Source: Megalonaias nervosa
Taxonomy: Eukaryota; Mollusca; Bivalvia; Unionida; Unionidae
DNA length: 64,000 nucleotides
NCBI GenBank assembly: GCA_016617855.1
Contig: JAECUM010003186.1
Span: forward strand, 21,278-85,277
Direction of reading: 5' to 3'
Shown here: positions 1-12,265 of the stretch, piece by piece
Layout: each line of letters opens with the position of its first letter
Numbering within the stretch: the stretch's first letter is position 1
The notes under the pieces: model-generated
The model's input: only the letters and a program-made list of their open reading frames with translations
Databases searched by the model: none
What the model was told of the DNA's origin: nothing
Made by a program: the position numbers and the translations under genes

Positions 1-1141
1 ATCTAGTGCCCCAGATGGTCCTACAATGTTAAACTCCCATATACTGCCCCAGGGTACAACCCCCCGTTTTTCCTTATATGTTCTCATTTGCCCCAGGGTA
101 TCCCCATTCATTACTGACTAACTAATTACTCAGTAACTAACTAACTCATAAAGTATGTTTTGTGTGATTCTGATTTTGGTGAATGTGACCTTTGACCCCT
201 CCATATTACCCAGAGGAAGATAGGCAATATGAAAAATGAAACAAAATGAAGATTTTATGACATTCATATATAAAATGAAGAGACTATGTGTGTGTGTTTG
301 TATGTGTGTATATGTGTGTGTGTTTACGTGTGTGTATGTGTGTGTGCATACAAATAAAGTTATATGCATGTTGTTGCCCGCCTAGATAAATGAATAAGAA
401 AAATTAATGTGCAATGTGTCATGTTTGATTTTCTAGTTATTATTTAGCTGTGTAATAGTCTGTATAATTATGATCGCTAAAGAAAAATAATTAATAAAAT
501 AAAGAAAGACGAAGCAGACGGTTGCTGATAGGTATTGTGCAGATATTGGATAAATCCAATAAATACAAGAAAGAAAACAAACAATGTAATATTTTATTGG
601 TTTATCCATCAAATGATTTTTGCTGGTTAGTTTGTTGTAGATATATCTCTTCAACAGGGGCACATAGTAAATATTTAATTGAATTAATTCTAAGTTTGCT
701 TTAGATGCAAGAAGACAAATTTCACTATTTGTAGCAACAATGTATTACAATAAGTCATACACGATGTTCAAATGTTTAGTTTAACAACAAGAGGTGCCAC
801 TCTTTACTTCAGTCACCGAAGTCGCTCGTAATTCTGTTCTTTATCGGGAGTGTTCGAAACATAGTGATGTAATAAATTCCGTTCGAGAGAGAATGCAGAG
901 AGGTAGCACCGCGTTATCAAAAGGATTTGAGAAGAAAAAGGGTGATCTGATAACAATAAAACTCGGGTGAATATTTGTGATCGGCTAGTTCGCTGGAATA
1001 CTTTGAAGAGCTAGTTCGTGAGGAAGACAAACCCGGGTGTTGCGGATTTCGATATTAATAGGGAAGCAAACGACACAGACTTGTAAAGATAATGTACGTC
1101 TGTTATGCCTTTAAAGAAAAAAAAAATACTCCTAAATGCTT
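1..1141. other. Non-coding flank with (GT)n microsatellite
   Basis: No gene is visible in this stretch. It is AT-rich and contains ACTAACTA-type simple sequence near 115-150 and a degenerate (GT)n tract at about 285-345. Open frames here are short and follow the simple repeats, so I do not call them genes. It ends just before the 9-bp direct repeat that marks the transposon insertion at 1142. Confidence 0.6.
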
Positions 1142-1150
1142 GGACGAGTA

Positions 1151-2170
1151 TAGTCTGTTTCCCAGCTTAGTATGCTCCCTGCGTTGCGCTCCGCTATACT
1201 AAGTCAGGTGAACGCCGACGCCATATTGTCACGTGATCAAAACAAATGGCCTCGTATGGAGAGATCTCGTTAATCTAACCATGGCACATTTATTCCTTTA
1301 ATATTCTGTTTGTTAGTGACAAAATGCGATCTTTGCTAATACTTTCGATTTGAACTATAGCAATTGTTATCTTGTGTTCAAGCTTAACCAGCAAATTGGC
1401 GACGTAGGTATTTTTACAAAAATTTCTACAATTAGGCGAAGACGAAGTATAGGGATACACACAACAATATTTTGTTAATATTGCACGTTTCCCACAACGT
1501 CATTTCAAAAATTCCTTTTCCAATCGATTCCTTGATAAATTTTACGTCGAAATTGATATGAGATTATGCACGGCAGCTTTAATTTTGCCAAAGATAAGAC
1601 GAAAATATCTTCCCCATTTTACCAGGGGTGAGGGTAACAATTGTTTTGCAAATATTGCCCTTTTCACACTGCGTCATTTAAAATATTCTAGTTGCAATGA
1701 ATTCCTTGATCAATATTACATAAATGCGTATATATCGTTTTCCATGACAGCCCAAATTTTGTCAAATATTAGGATCGATATAACAACCCTCTTCTACGAA
1801 GGGGCGAAAGTGACAATATTTTGTCAAATATTGCACATTGCGACTGCATCATATACGACATTCCATTTGCTATCGATTACTTGACAATTATTACGTCGGA
1901 ATTGATGTAAGGTGATAGGTGACAGCCTTAGATGGCCAACGATCAATACCAAAATACCAAATTTCGTCTATGAAGGGGCTGGGGTGGGGGGTGGGCAAAT
2001 GCTGCCAAAAACTGAACATTTTAGATAGCATCATCTCAATGTTCCATTTGCAATAAATTCTTTGAGCAATTTACATTGATGTGAATATATTGTTCTTTGT
2101 AACAGCACAGGTTTTGCCAAAGATTAATCATGATTTAGCTAGGAGTTCCTCAAAGAGAGTAGCAATTTGG
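1151..2170 (+). repeat. Left terminal inverted repeat with ~175-bp subrepeats
   Basis: This stretch is mirrored at 11245-12265. Within it about four diverged tandem units begin near 1483, 1657, 1833 and 2010, a period of 174-177 bp. Each contains a variant of a CTTGATMAATWTTACGTCG-like block followed by TTTTGCCAAA and a GGGG-rich stretch. The open frame of 108 codons at 1558-1884 exists only because the subrepeats lack stops in that frame, and it recurs in the right TIR. I treat it as repeat-derived and not as a gene. Confidence 0.85.
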
Positions 2171-4662
2171 TCGAATGATTCAGGGGCACTTTGTAAATAA
2201 AAAGGTACATGTTTTTGCAATAAAAGGACTTGATGTATCTTATTCAGTTTTGGATATCACCGTTTTTGGAAGTAGAGATAAAACGTCATTCATGACTTTA
2301 TGTTAGATTATATAAACATTAGAAATAAGAGGAGTCAATATAAAACAACACAGTTTGAAAGAATTGCTTAAGAATTGTGGAGAGAGTCAGAGGGGAGAAA
2401 TCTAGAAGGGCACGGGTGGGTGGGGGTGGGGGGTAAAGGATCCCTCTGTTCATGTGTAGCTAGCACTTATTAAAACCCCAAAAAAGAAAAAAAAAATCCA
2501 CTAGCCGTCATTTATGAGGGTTTGCTGGAGGCTTGGATTGAGATCGAGTAATGGAATGTAAAATCTCATTTTGACTGATTCATCCAAAATGTACCAAATT
2601 GGTAAAATCTTATTTACTCTGGTGTTCTGTATTTACATGGTCATATTAAAAAAAAACACGCATTAAATTAAACTATACATGCATGACAAAGTTTATGATG
2701 AAATCTTCATGGTATTAAGTTAAATAAATATCCTTTTCTTAAGGGAACTTAAATTTAATAGTGTATGTTTAATGAGTGACAATATAACAAGATATGTGAA
2801 TCATTTATCATAAAAGATGCTTTCAATAATATCTTTATTATATCTATTTTCACAATAGAAAATGGTTACAAAATTAATAATAATTATTGTGTCATTTGAA
2901 ACACTGAATTGATTCTTTGATACCTAGTGAGAATAAAAAATAAAAGACAGAGGTCATCACCAACAGGAAAGACTCCATTGCAGATAGAGAAGCACAGACA
3001 GAGGTATGTTATACTATGCATTTACAGTTGCAGTTGGCAACATTCTGTACTGATTCACTTTGCACAAAGTTTGAATGTCTATCATCAAGGTTTGCATTCA
3101 AGACTTTGTTTAAGGAGATGCTCATTTTATGTTGATACTCACTGTGCCTCAGATCTGTTACAAAAGTGAAACATATTCTCATAAAACTATACATGAATTT
3201 TTTGCATTTAACTCATCAGTAAGACAAGTAAATAAGTACAGTATTAATTAAAATCAATTGTTTATCATTATTTATGTATTTGTAACGTGCACATGGGAAT
3301 ATAAAAGTATTATTATAATGAGGTACTGTAATGAAAAATCATAGAGTCACTCTATATATCTGAATGTTTACCATGCCATTATTATATGCATACATCAAAC
3401 AGTGTGACACTTACATTTACTGTATTACAAGACCACTGTATTGTATTTTATTACATCATGTGTGTTTTTACATTGAGATATAAATGACATATAAGCACAC
3501 ATTTCATTGGCTTATAGCTTGTAATCCAGTATTATTTTCATTATATACTCTGTGTAATATCTTGGTTGTTATAATAGTTGTTAGCAGGTAATTTTCTTAC
3601 ATTATTATGCAGTTAGCAGCCTTTTAACATTAAGGGTGGGGGTTGAAAATGAGGTCTTTATTTTCAGAAGACAATAGGTAAATACTTGCATTATTAAGTA
3701 GCAATAGCTATTCAACTAACAGTTATTTGTCTTTCCAAATTCTTGATAAAAGTATTTGTTACTGAGTCTGAGATTTATACGACAAGTATCAACTCGTACT
3801 TACAGTTAATTTCAAACATTATAGCTCATAACTGTTTATTGATTGCAGTTCCCAGACCAAATAGATCGTACAAGAAATGGAGCAAAGAGAAGTTAGCAAT
3901 GATGGAGTTTGTGGAGGAGCATGGGATACCATAAGCAAATGTTAGCAAATTCTGGGAGGAGTGTGCACACTACATTTTCCAAACTACTGGCCCTGTGAAG
4001 TCAGGTTACATTTCGCAAAATATATACAGAATATGAATCTCCTTGGATCTTAACACTGCCTACTTTTGAACTGTCCCGTCACACACTCAGGACCAATATA
4101 CTTAAATTGAATACATTCCGTTAACTATATTCATTGAATAACCTTCATAGAATGAATTTGTCTGAAATTTGTGCCCTCATCGTTGCATTGTACTGATTAA
4201 TTTTACAATGTTACAATTGCCCAGAGTCATATGCTTTGAGGGCAATGAAGATGTTGATCAGGTTATTAGTCTGTCCAGATTTTGGAATGTAGGTATAGAA
4301 AACACTTTGATAAAACAATTTATTTACAGCATGTAAGGTAATTATGATGCATATTGTGATTTGAAAATATTTTATTAAAGGTCTTTGATTAGGAAATATT
4401 AGTTTTTATTATCAGCTTGGCTTGGTTGTAAACTTCACACTTAGTCCAGGTCTTTTGTTTTTAAAGGCCGATGAATTTCTAAATGCTAGAACTGGTGAAT
4501 CGGCATAGTTTAGTGTATCATAATGAGTGAGGCTTCATTTTCTTGAGTTTGTGTGGCAAAACGTCTATGATTTATTGCTAGATCATCAAGAATCCAAAGG
4601 TTGATAGTTCCAAACCATTGTGGCAATACCCCATTTAATATATTTCCTTGTCTTTGCATCAT

Positions 4663-4763
4663 GTCAGGCATTATTAGCCAGTTGTCATAGTTCAGGCATT
4701 ATTAGCCACATGCCATAGGTCAGGCATTATTAGCCAGTTGCCATAGGTCAGGCATTATTAGCC
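4663..4763. repeat. 28-bp tandem repeat, four copies
   Basis: Four copies of a unit containing CAGGCATTATTAGCC recur at about 4666, 4693, 4721 and 4749, a period of 27-28 bp. They are separated by GTTGCCATAGGT-like spacers. The tract lies inside the 11-kb transposon, in what would be an intron or intergenic part. Confidence 0.85.
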
Positions 4764-4914
4764 TTTTTAAGTTCTTGTTGTCACTGATGTTGAGCATACG
4801 TGCCATAGTAAAGATTGACATTTAGAGCTAATTATTAATATTGTTGAGTAATTAAATTTTATTAGTGCATGCGATGTCATTAAAGCCATGGCCACATTAT
4901 AAAAAAGTAATGGA

Positions 4915-5070
4915 ATGTGGTCTTGAGTTCAAGTCTCACATGGCCAGTGTGGGTCAGGAAGCTTGCCAGTAGCTTCCCATGGGTCGGTGGTTCTTCCCAC
5001 GGTTTTCCTGGGTTCTTCTTCCACCAGTTAAACTGAGAAATGGCAATAAGTTCACAGCAACAACAATAAA
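4915..5070 (+). mobile_element. 5'-truncated tRNA-derived SINE fragment
   Basis: The stretch GTTCAAGTC ... GCTTGCCAGTAGCTTCCC ... GGTTCTTCC ... TTCTTCCACCAG followed by a CAACAACAAT tail matches the body of the SINEs at 15424-15672, 17011-17262 and 25832-26087. The tRNA head up to box B is missing. This copy is nested inside the large DNA transposon and therefore arrived after it or travelled with it. Confidence 0.7.
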
Positions 5071-8000
5071 TCAATCACACCTAAGCAAACAATACGTCCA
5101 CCTGGAAGTTTTTGTCTACTATTTTCATGCAAATTTTGGCTCTGAAACTAAATTGATTTGTTTATTTTGAGGGAAAACATTTTCAAGAAAGTCCATTGAC
5201 CTACTTAGCCTAATATTTTTGATTATTTGGTTGTAGCATGTACAGTCTTATAGCTTGTGGCTGTGTAATCCTTTTATGTTTTTATATTGAATAGGCATGG
5301 TGCGTGTTTAAAAAAATCTTTATATGAATTTTTCTATATGTTCAGGAGCTTCATGCAGATCACAGCATGCCAGAGTGAAATGCTTGTTCCCTTCTGCATG
5401 TTTGGCCACTGATGATAGCACCATCATTAGTGACGTGTCCAACAGTTCAACTAAATATGAAGCATCAACTCAGTATGATCACATTTATACTTGTACAGTA
5501 TCTACACAAACAGACCCAGTCTTACCAGTGTTGGACATAAGGTATAAAACATGAGGTATAAATTTGTTTAAAAAGCATCACACCATAATACAAATTTAGA
5601 GGTAGAGACAGTGGAGAAGGTAGGTTTTTGAGTAAGCATTTTAAGTTGAAATTAAATACAGGTAAACATCATTTAAATTGTGATATAATTCAAAATCTTT
5701 TACACTTAATGACAGTCTGGATATAAGAAATTGACAGGTGCTGTAGTCCAAAAATGAGAAAAGACTGTTAAACTATAATCTTATTTTGTTTCAGCAGATA
5801 ATATCTTACATGCATTGCTGCAGCCAATCAGTCTGGAGAAATGGCTTTACATGAGCTACTATACCTCAGTTGCAGTGTCCATTGACACAATTAAAAACCT
5901 AAACTCAGTTCCTTGTGGTAGCCAAAGTACGTCTATCTGAACACTCACTCATTTTAACTACACACAACATGCAGTCCTTCCACTTAATCTTATTAAAACA
6001 AACATGATATATGTATTATTTGATCTTTACATATCTTTCTTTCAGAGAAACTGAAAGAGAGTGGAGCTATATTTCTGTTCGTATACATTACCAACATCAA
6101 AAAATGAAGTGGAAACATTAGCTACCAAATTATCAGATACAAAATTATCATCATTGATGATGTAACTCTCTCTGATAGAGCGAAATTGCTGCATTCTGCT
6201 CTATATACTTCACTGAAACAATTGCAGAGACTGTGTTAAATAGCGATTCACTCGGAAAAGCTGTAAAGATGTTATTCTTTGGGAAATTGAACAAAAGGCA
6301 TCTTCAAAATGTATAAGGGATGAAAATAGCATCTTATATCCTAATACTGACTTAACAGCCTTTTCATGGAATGATATATGCACAGAAAAACTGTTTTTGA
6401 GTAACCCGATATCGGCTGAAGTATTACTAGCAGTAGCATTGCCAACAGGCAAACTTGACATGATTCAGCCCATTAGGTTACTTCTGCCCAAGTTAGGACT
6501 TGTATACTGAATACTTATGAGCAATAGATTTGTGGAATTATCACTTGTACAGAAGATAATAGCTGTCACTATAAAAAATGAACAGACTCATGAAAAGGTC
6601 TAAGTTATTTTCGTTTGTTATATATTGTTATCATTGCAATATTCCAACAGTTTAACTTCTTGACAATGCATGGCATACTTTCTGAATTTTCATGGTTTTA
6701 AACATTGTATTCCAAACTTTTTCAGTGCTTGAACACTTTAATAGGAAGCTAGCACTCAGTGTATTATTTTGTCAAATGGTGCATCTCAGAATTCTTATTT
6801 TTATTTTCAGATGTTATTGCTACTTGGATGTTTCATTGAACTTTGGTTCATCTTTCCTTAAAGTCACAGGATACTCTTACTTTTAGACCAACTAAAAACA
6901 GACATTGAATTCTCATCATTTTGAAATAATCATAATCTAGAAGTCAATAGTTGTGATCAGTATTGCCAGCAAGTAGGGAAAGTTATTTTCTATTGACACA
7001 TTTGATTTTTATCATACATGATAAAATTTGGGTGACAGTGATTGAGTTGGACACTTTTATTCACCTTTACTTATTTGCTACACGATTGCTGCCCTCTTAC
7101 CCAAACGTTTCTAACTGCATCTTGATATTTTGCATGCATATTTTCAAAACCTTGCATGTGAATTTGTTATGTTGTTCTGAATGATTTCCTTCTGTTTTTT
7201 AAAACTGTTTTCATGTTTTATATGTTCATTATTTCTGGCCCTTTTCTTACCCTTTTTCAGATTTCTAAAGGAAAACAAAGTGATAAGAACAGCTTTAAGA
7301 AACTTTTATTCTACCATGTAATTAAGTTTCTGAGGAATATACGAGCCATTTCCAGTTCTGTTTACATGTTCTTTAGATTAAATAACAGGTAATAACATGA
7401 AATTTTATATGGATAAAGGATGAGTAAAAGTTCAAACCCTTTTTAGCTGAATAGTAAGTGCATAACCTTAACGCTTAGAAATGTAACCAGCATAACCAAG
7501 TTCCAGTAATTATCATTTAAACTTTAATGGACCAAACAATTTCATAAATTTCATTCCGTTTTCAATAAAATGTTATACAATTAATAATATTATATTTAAA
7601 AATACTGGTATACATTGTAAATGGCTGACAGGATATGATCAAACTACATTGTCAAATGCATATTGTGAATCAATACCCTGATATAACACTCATTTTCTAC
7701 CAATGTTTATTTATAAGGTTTATTTTGGATGAATGGCTTGGCATTATAAGCTACTATAACTTAGTGGCCGAGCATCTGTAGACACAGATTCAGGTTCATA
7801 TCATATGTTTGGCTGATCACTCACATGCTGCTAGTTTATTATACATTTGTCAATTTTATAAGCAGTCAGCTGTCACAGATGGCAATATTTTATGTTTCAA
7901 ACACACATTAAAACCTAGTATTGGATTCATGCTTGAAAGGCAAGTAATTTCTCATATCCTAAAAACAAGTTCAGGATATGGTGGAAGTCAATATAACAAT

Positions 8001-8337
8001 GGGTTTTCCTGCTTCATTTTCCCTATTAAAATTTAAAAGGAAAATATGTCCATTTTCAGTAGACTTGATGAGAAGAGAAATATTTATACATACATGTATT
8101 TGAATTAAATATTCTAAGACTCCTAAAATAAACTAATTGAACTGGTAAATTAATTAAGGACACAAGGAAGAAGTTCATTTTCTATCACTGTTTTGTGCAC
8201 AGACCTTTTCTTAAAGGACCAACAGACTCCAAGTATTATATCTGAGGCAGTAGAAATATGCAGGTATCAAATTGTATATATTTTCAGACTTAATATACAT
8301 ATAACAGAGACTGATTTTATGGTGTGCATGAGTATAC

Positions 8338-9397
8338 CTTCCACTGAAGATGGGGATCCAGCATGAATCACTCTATGCACCTTTCTAAGGTCTGCCCCGA
8401 TTCCAAGTGCAATCGTCGCAAAAACGATTTTTACGTGATTGTTTTCACTTGAAAGACAGCACAGAATATATTCATTTACTTTGTTATATTGTGGAGTGTG
8501 GTATTGCACAACAATGCAGTTTTCTTTCTTTTTTTCTCCATTGTACAGTTGATCACCTAGAAGTAGCTTAGCTTGCTCAATAGCTTTACCACACCATACA
8601 AGTCTTGTGAAGACTATTGTGACAGGAAAGCATGGCCCATTCTCCTTATTCTAATAAGATCCTCAAACAGTGATTTGAAAACACAGTCATAAGGCGAAGT
8701 TGATGTTGTGTCACTTGAATATGGAGGTCATCTTCTTACCAACAAACTGATATTTTTTTCTTAGAAGAGGTGTACGGTTAATTATGCTGCATCTGGAAAG
8801 TTTCAACTCTTTCTTGATAGATTTGATGCTGCCTTTATTAATAGTTACAGTCATAGCACAGATTGTACAAACTGGGAAAGGAGCCCGAAGATTTTTAATC
8901 TCCTTGTATGCAGGTCTAAATTCATCCTGCCACTGCAGAATGCAGTGGGCCTCATCAATAATCAAGCATACTTGTTGCTTTGTCCATTCAGCCTCAAGTA
9001 GACATTCAAGAACATTTTTATCCAATATGTCTTCTGGGTATCCAACCATATATGAAAATTCACCCATGCATAAGGTACTGTGATCTTGAAAATGTTCAGT
9101 GCCGCGTATCACATGCCCATCAAGTGTGGAGCAAAGCTGATTAAGAATGGCATTGAGAGGTTCCAGTACTACTACTTTGCACTGAAGGTAGAAAGGAATC
9201 AGTTTAAAAATCATAGTTTTTCCATATCCTGTGGGAAATACAACAACTAAGTCTTTGGACTCTCTCAGGTTGTACAAAGCATCTATTTGTCTGGGCCTGA
9301 ACCCAGTAATTGGTGTCTGTAAAGCAAGAATTGTCTGGTTATATTTCATGACAGCTCGTTTGAGATTACATATCTGATCTAAGTAAGCCATCTGCAA
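8338..9397 (-). pseudogene. RecQ-like SF2 DNA helicase inside the transposon
   Basis: The minus-strand frame 9397-8711 (228 codons) carries helicase motifs in order: motif 0 FRPRQIDAL near residue 33, Walker A FPTGYGKT near 55, motif II DEAHCILQWQDEFRP near 148, and AMTVT in the motif III position near 180. A frame change near 8655 leads on to a second helicase lobe. There the frame at 8509-8267 includes VFATIALGIGAD and HRVIHAGSPSS, the RecQ motif V region. The coding sense stops at 8338 in an apparent splice donor (AAG|GTATAC). The expected GRAGR motif VI, zinc-binding and HRDC regions were not found downstream. Family knowledge: RecQ helicases unwind DNA 3'-5' using ATP. Here the gene is probably broken, or spliced with an exon I could not place. 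Its location between TIRs marks it as transposon cargo and not as the host RECQ locus. Confidence 0.75.
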
Positions 9398-9667
9398 ATA
9401 GGATGAAAATGAGAAAGCTTTAATAATGTAACACTGGCAAACAACCTAGTTTATGAAGGTTGCTATATATCAATAAATATACATGTGATTAAACTAATTT
9501 TTTCAGTCAGCAGAGCAATCTTAGTATGAAGCCATTTATCATTCATGCAGTCTATCTTCTGAAACATATTTTACAAACACCATGTCATTAAAATACTGAG
9601 ATTTTTTTATGTCAATAAAAGCTACTACTATTTACTTGAAGCAAGTTTGTTTTAGAGGTTGTTCTTA

Positions 9668-9713
<46 letters not shown>

Positions 9714-11244
9714 ATATGTGTGTTGGAAGATACCATTACTATCTGAATGATAAAGGATATTCAATACCATACAAAGTGCTTTGTGTCATTCAATTTAGTT
9801 GAAATCTGTTGATGTTGGAAAAACTCCTTTGAAAATGTTCATTCTTTCTACATAACCCACATTTTAGTTTTTCTTTGTATAGCACAACTTAAGCAGAAAT
9901 CCTCTATGCTTCAAAAGGACTGCACATACACATACTTTACGAATATTTCACTGATTAACACTTAACCAAGTCTGAGTCATATTCTGTAGATGTATATTAA
10001 ATAATTATCATGAAAACTACATGCATCATAATAGGCTGGCATGTGTTTCAGTACTAATTCTGTACAAAGTGTATGTAGAATGTGTGTTTAAGCTGATGCC
10101 CATCGTAACACAAGAATAATTGATACTAGATGTTGAACTCTTTTGAATCAGTCGATATGAATGTTACGTAACTTATTTCTTATTAATGAACTCATTTAAG
10201 ATTATATATACACACACAAAACAATCATAAGAGATGCTGTCACATTCAGTTTGCTTTTCCTTTCATATGTGTACACATGGGGGTAATTTGAAATATGTAT
10301 CACATTTGCATATAACTATGTATTCATTTATAAGAACATGACAATGACAGATGACAAAGAGAAACTAAGAAAGTCACATATGCAAGTGTTATATTCGATA
10401 CATTTTCATTTAAATCAAAGTAACTCAGAGTTATTGCTGTCCATATTTAATCATACAAAGCTCATTGATTTCTTTAATGTACGTGTCTGTGTGTTTTATT
10501 TGTTTTTATATTTTAATCTAACAACACATTTGGTTAAATTGAGAAATCGCTGTTAGGACATATATTTGGATGAATGATTGTGACAGTATAAGAAATGAAA
10601 ATACTGTCCAGTTTCATGTCATACTTCAGTAATGATGAAAAGTACAAAATAAATATGAAACATTTGTCTCAACTTGTCTACAATGTTAGCCTTAATAATG
10701 CATCTCTCAACATTACATTGATACGGAAAAATTAAGTTTATACTAAGTTTTGGAATTTTATTAACTAAATATTGAAAAAAGCATTCATTATGGAAGCAAA
10801 TCAAATTAGTGATGAGATCATTAAAACTTCTGTACAGTGCTTAACATTAAATGTACTAACATTGTCTTCAGTTATGATGATATAGTGAGTGAATGTTCAA
10901 GAATCTTAACAATAGAATCATGTGAATGAAAACGGAATGCAATTCATGGTTTGTTTTGGAAATCTTGCAACACAGCAGCACATTAAATTTTTATCATGTG
11001 GAGGCAATTATTGTACCTTGCCTAATGAACAGAATATATTTACAGTAAAATATTATTATCAATGTAGGTGGTGTAGCAAGAAATTTGGCTTCTACTCTTA
11101 TTGATAGAGCCCACTCTCAATAAAGTTTGTCTGATGGTATTTTAGGTTCCTTCTTCCCCACCCCAGGCTGTAGGGGATGCTATGCTACTTTCTTTCAAGA
11201 CATCAGTTTGAAATGGAACTGTTCAGATGACAGTAAGAAACGTC
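9398..11244. other. Non-coding interior of the transposon with (TG)n
   Basis: No convincing gene is seen. A pure (TG)n tract lies at about 9668-9713. The remainder is AT-rich sequence with short random open frames. The stretch leads into the right terminal inverted repeat. Confidence 0.5.
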
Positions 11245-12265
11245 CAATGTTAGCCAAATTGTCAGCCTAGTAAAAAATGGTTGGTATTTTGGTCTTAGTC
11301 TTTCGCAAAATGTGGGTTGTCATGTTGAACGAAACATCAATATCAATGTAAAATTGATCAAACAATTGATTTAAAATGGAACATTGAGATAATGCTGTCT
11401 AAAATATTCAGGTTTTGGCAACATTTGCCCCCTGCCCCCCCACCCCCCTTCATTTCAGGGATTTGGTATTAACCTTTGGCCAATTAAGGATGTCATCTAT
11501 CACCTTATACCAAAATCCGACGTAATAATTATCAAGTAATCGATAGCAAATGGAATGTCGTACATGATGCAGTCGAAATGTGCAATATTTGACAAAATAT
11601 TGTCACTTTCGCCCCTTCGTAGAAGAGGGTTGTTATATCGATCCTAATATTTGACAAAATTTGGGCTGTCATGGAAAACGATATATACGTATTTATGTAA
11701 TATTGATCAATGAATTCATTGCAACTAGAATATTTTAGATGACGCAGTGTGAAAAGGGCAATATTTGCAAAACAATTGTTACCCTCACCCCTGGTAAAAT
11801 GGGGAAGATATTTTCGTCTTATCTTTGGCAAAATTAAAGCTGCCGTGCATAATCTCATATCAATTTCGACGTAACATTTATCAAGGAATCGATTGGAAAA
11901 GGGATTTTTGAGATGACGTTGTGGGAAACGTGTAATATTATCAAAATATTGTTGTGTGTATCCCTATACTTCGTCTTCGCCTAATTGTAGAAATTTTTGT
12001 AAAAATACCTACGTCGCCAATTTGCTGGTTAAGCTTGAACACAAGATAACAATTGCTATAGTTCAAATCGAAAGTATTAGTAAAGTTCGCACTGTGTCAC
12101 TTACAAACATAATATTAAAGGAATAAATGTGCCATGGTTAGATTAACGAGATCTCTCCATACGAGGCCATTTGTTTTGATCACGTGACAATATGGCGTCG
12201 GCGTTCACCTGACTTAGTATAGCGGAGTGCAACGCAGGGAGCATACTAAGCAGGGAACCAGACTA
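11245..12265 (-). repeat. Right terminal inverted repeat
   Basis: This is the reverse complement of 1151-2170. The repeat-derived frame here (11858-11532, minus) differs from its left partner at only 4 of 108 codons. Sequence nearer the interior (11245-11500) has drifted much further from the left copy. The outermost bases CAGACTA abut the 9-bp direct repeat. Confidence 0.85.

Larger units (their letters stand above)
3838..6480 (+). pseudogene. Decayed multi-exon gene inside the transposon
   Basis: Several plus-strand blocks have the form of exons. One follows a TTGATTGCAG acceptor at 3838-3848 and reads a lysine/tryptophan-rich helix-turn-helix-like stretch (RSYKKWSKEKLAMMEFVEEHG), loosely Myb/SANT-like. 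A second (about 5344-5541) lies between an AG acceptor and a GTATAA donor and contains the motif VSTQTD. A third (about 5793-5930) lies between TTGTTTCAG and GTACGT. A fourth follows a TTTCTTTCAG acceptor near 6045. Coding-like sequence from about 6150 to 6510 is broken by stops. The gene may encode the element's DNA-binding or transposase protein, but I see no catalytic motif. Exon limits are inferred by eye. Confidence 0.35.

Noticed and set aside
1558..1884. 108-codon open frame, present again at 11532-11858
   Set aside because: It lies inside the TIR subrepeats and spans nearly two repeat units. Its conservation between arms is explained by TIR identity and it has no motif.
7755..7810. 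tRNA-like string (TAACTTAGTGGCCGAGC ... GGTTCATATC)
   Set aside because: It has box A- and box B-like pieces but no pairing acceptor stem and no SINE body. It is probably an eroded SINE head or chance.
8784..9083. 99-codon plus-strand frame
   Set aside because: It is antisense to the RecQ-like helicase coding region.
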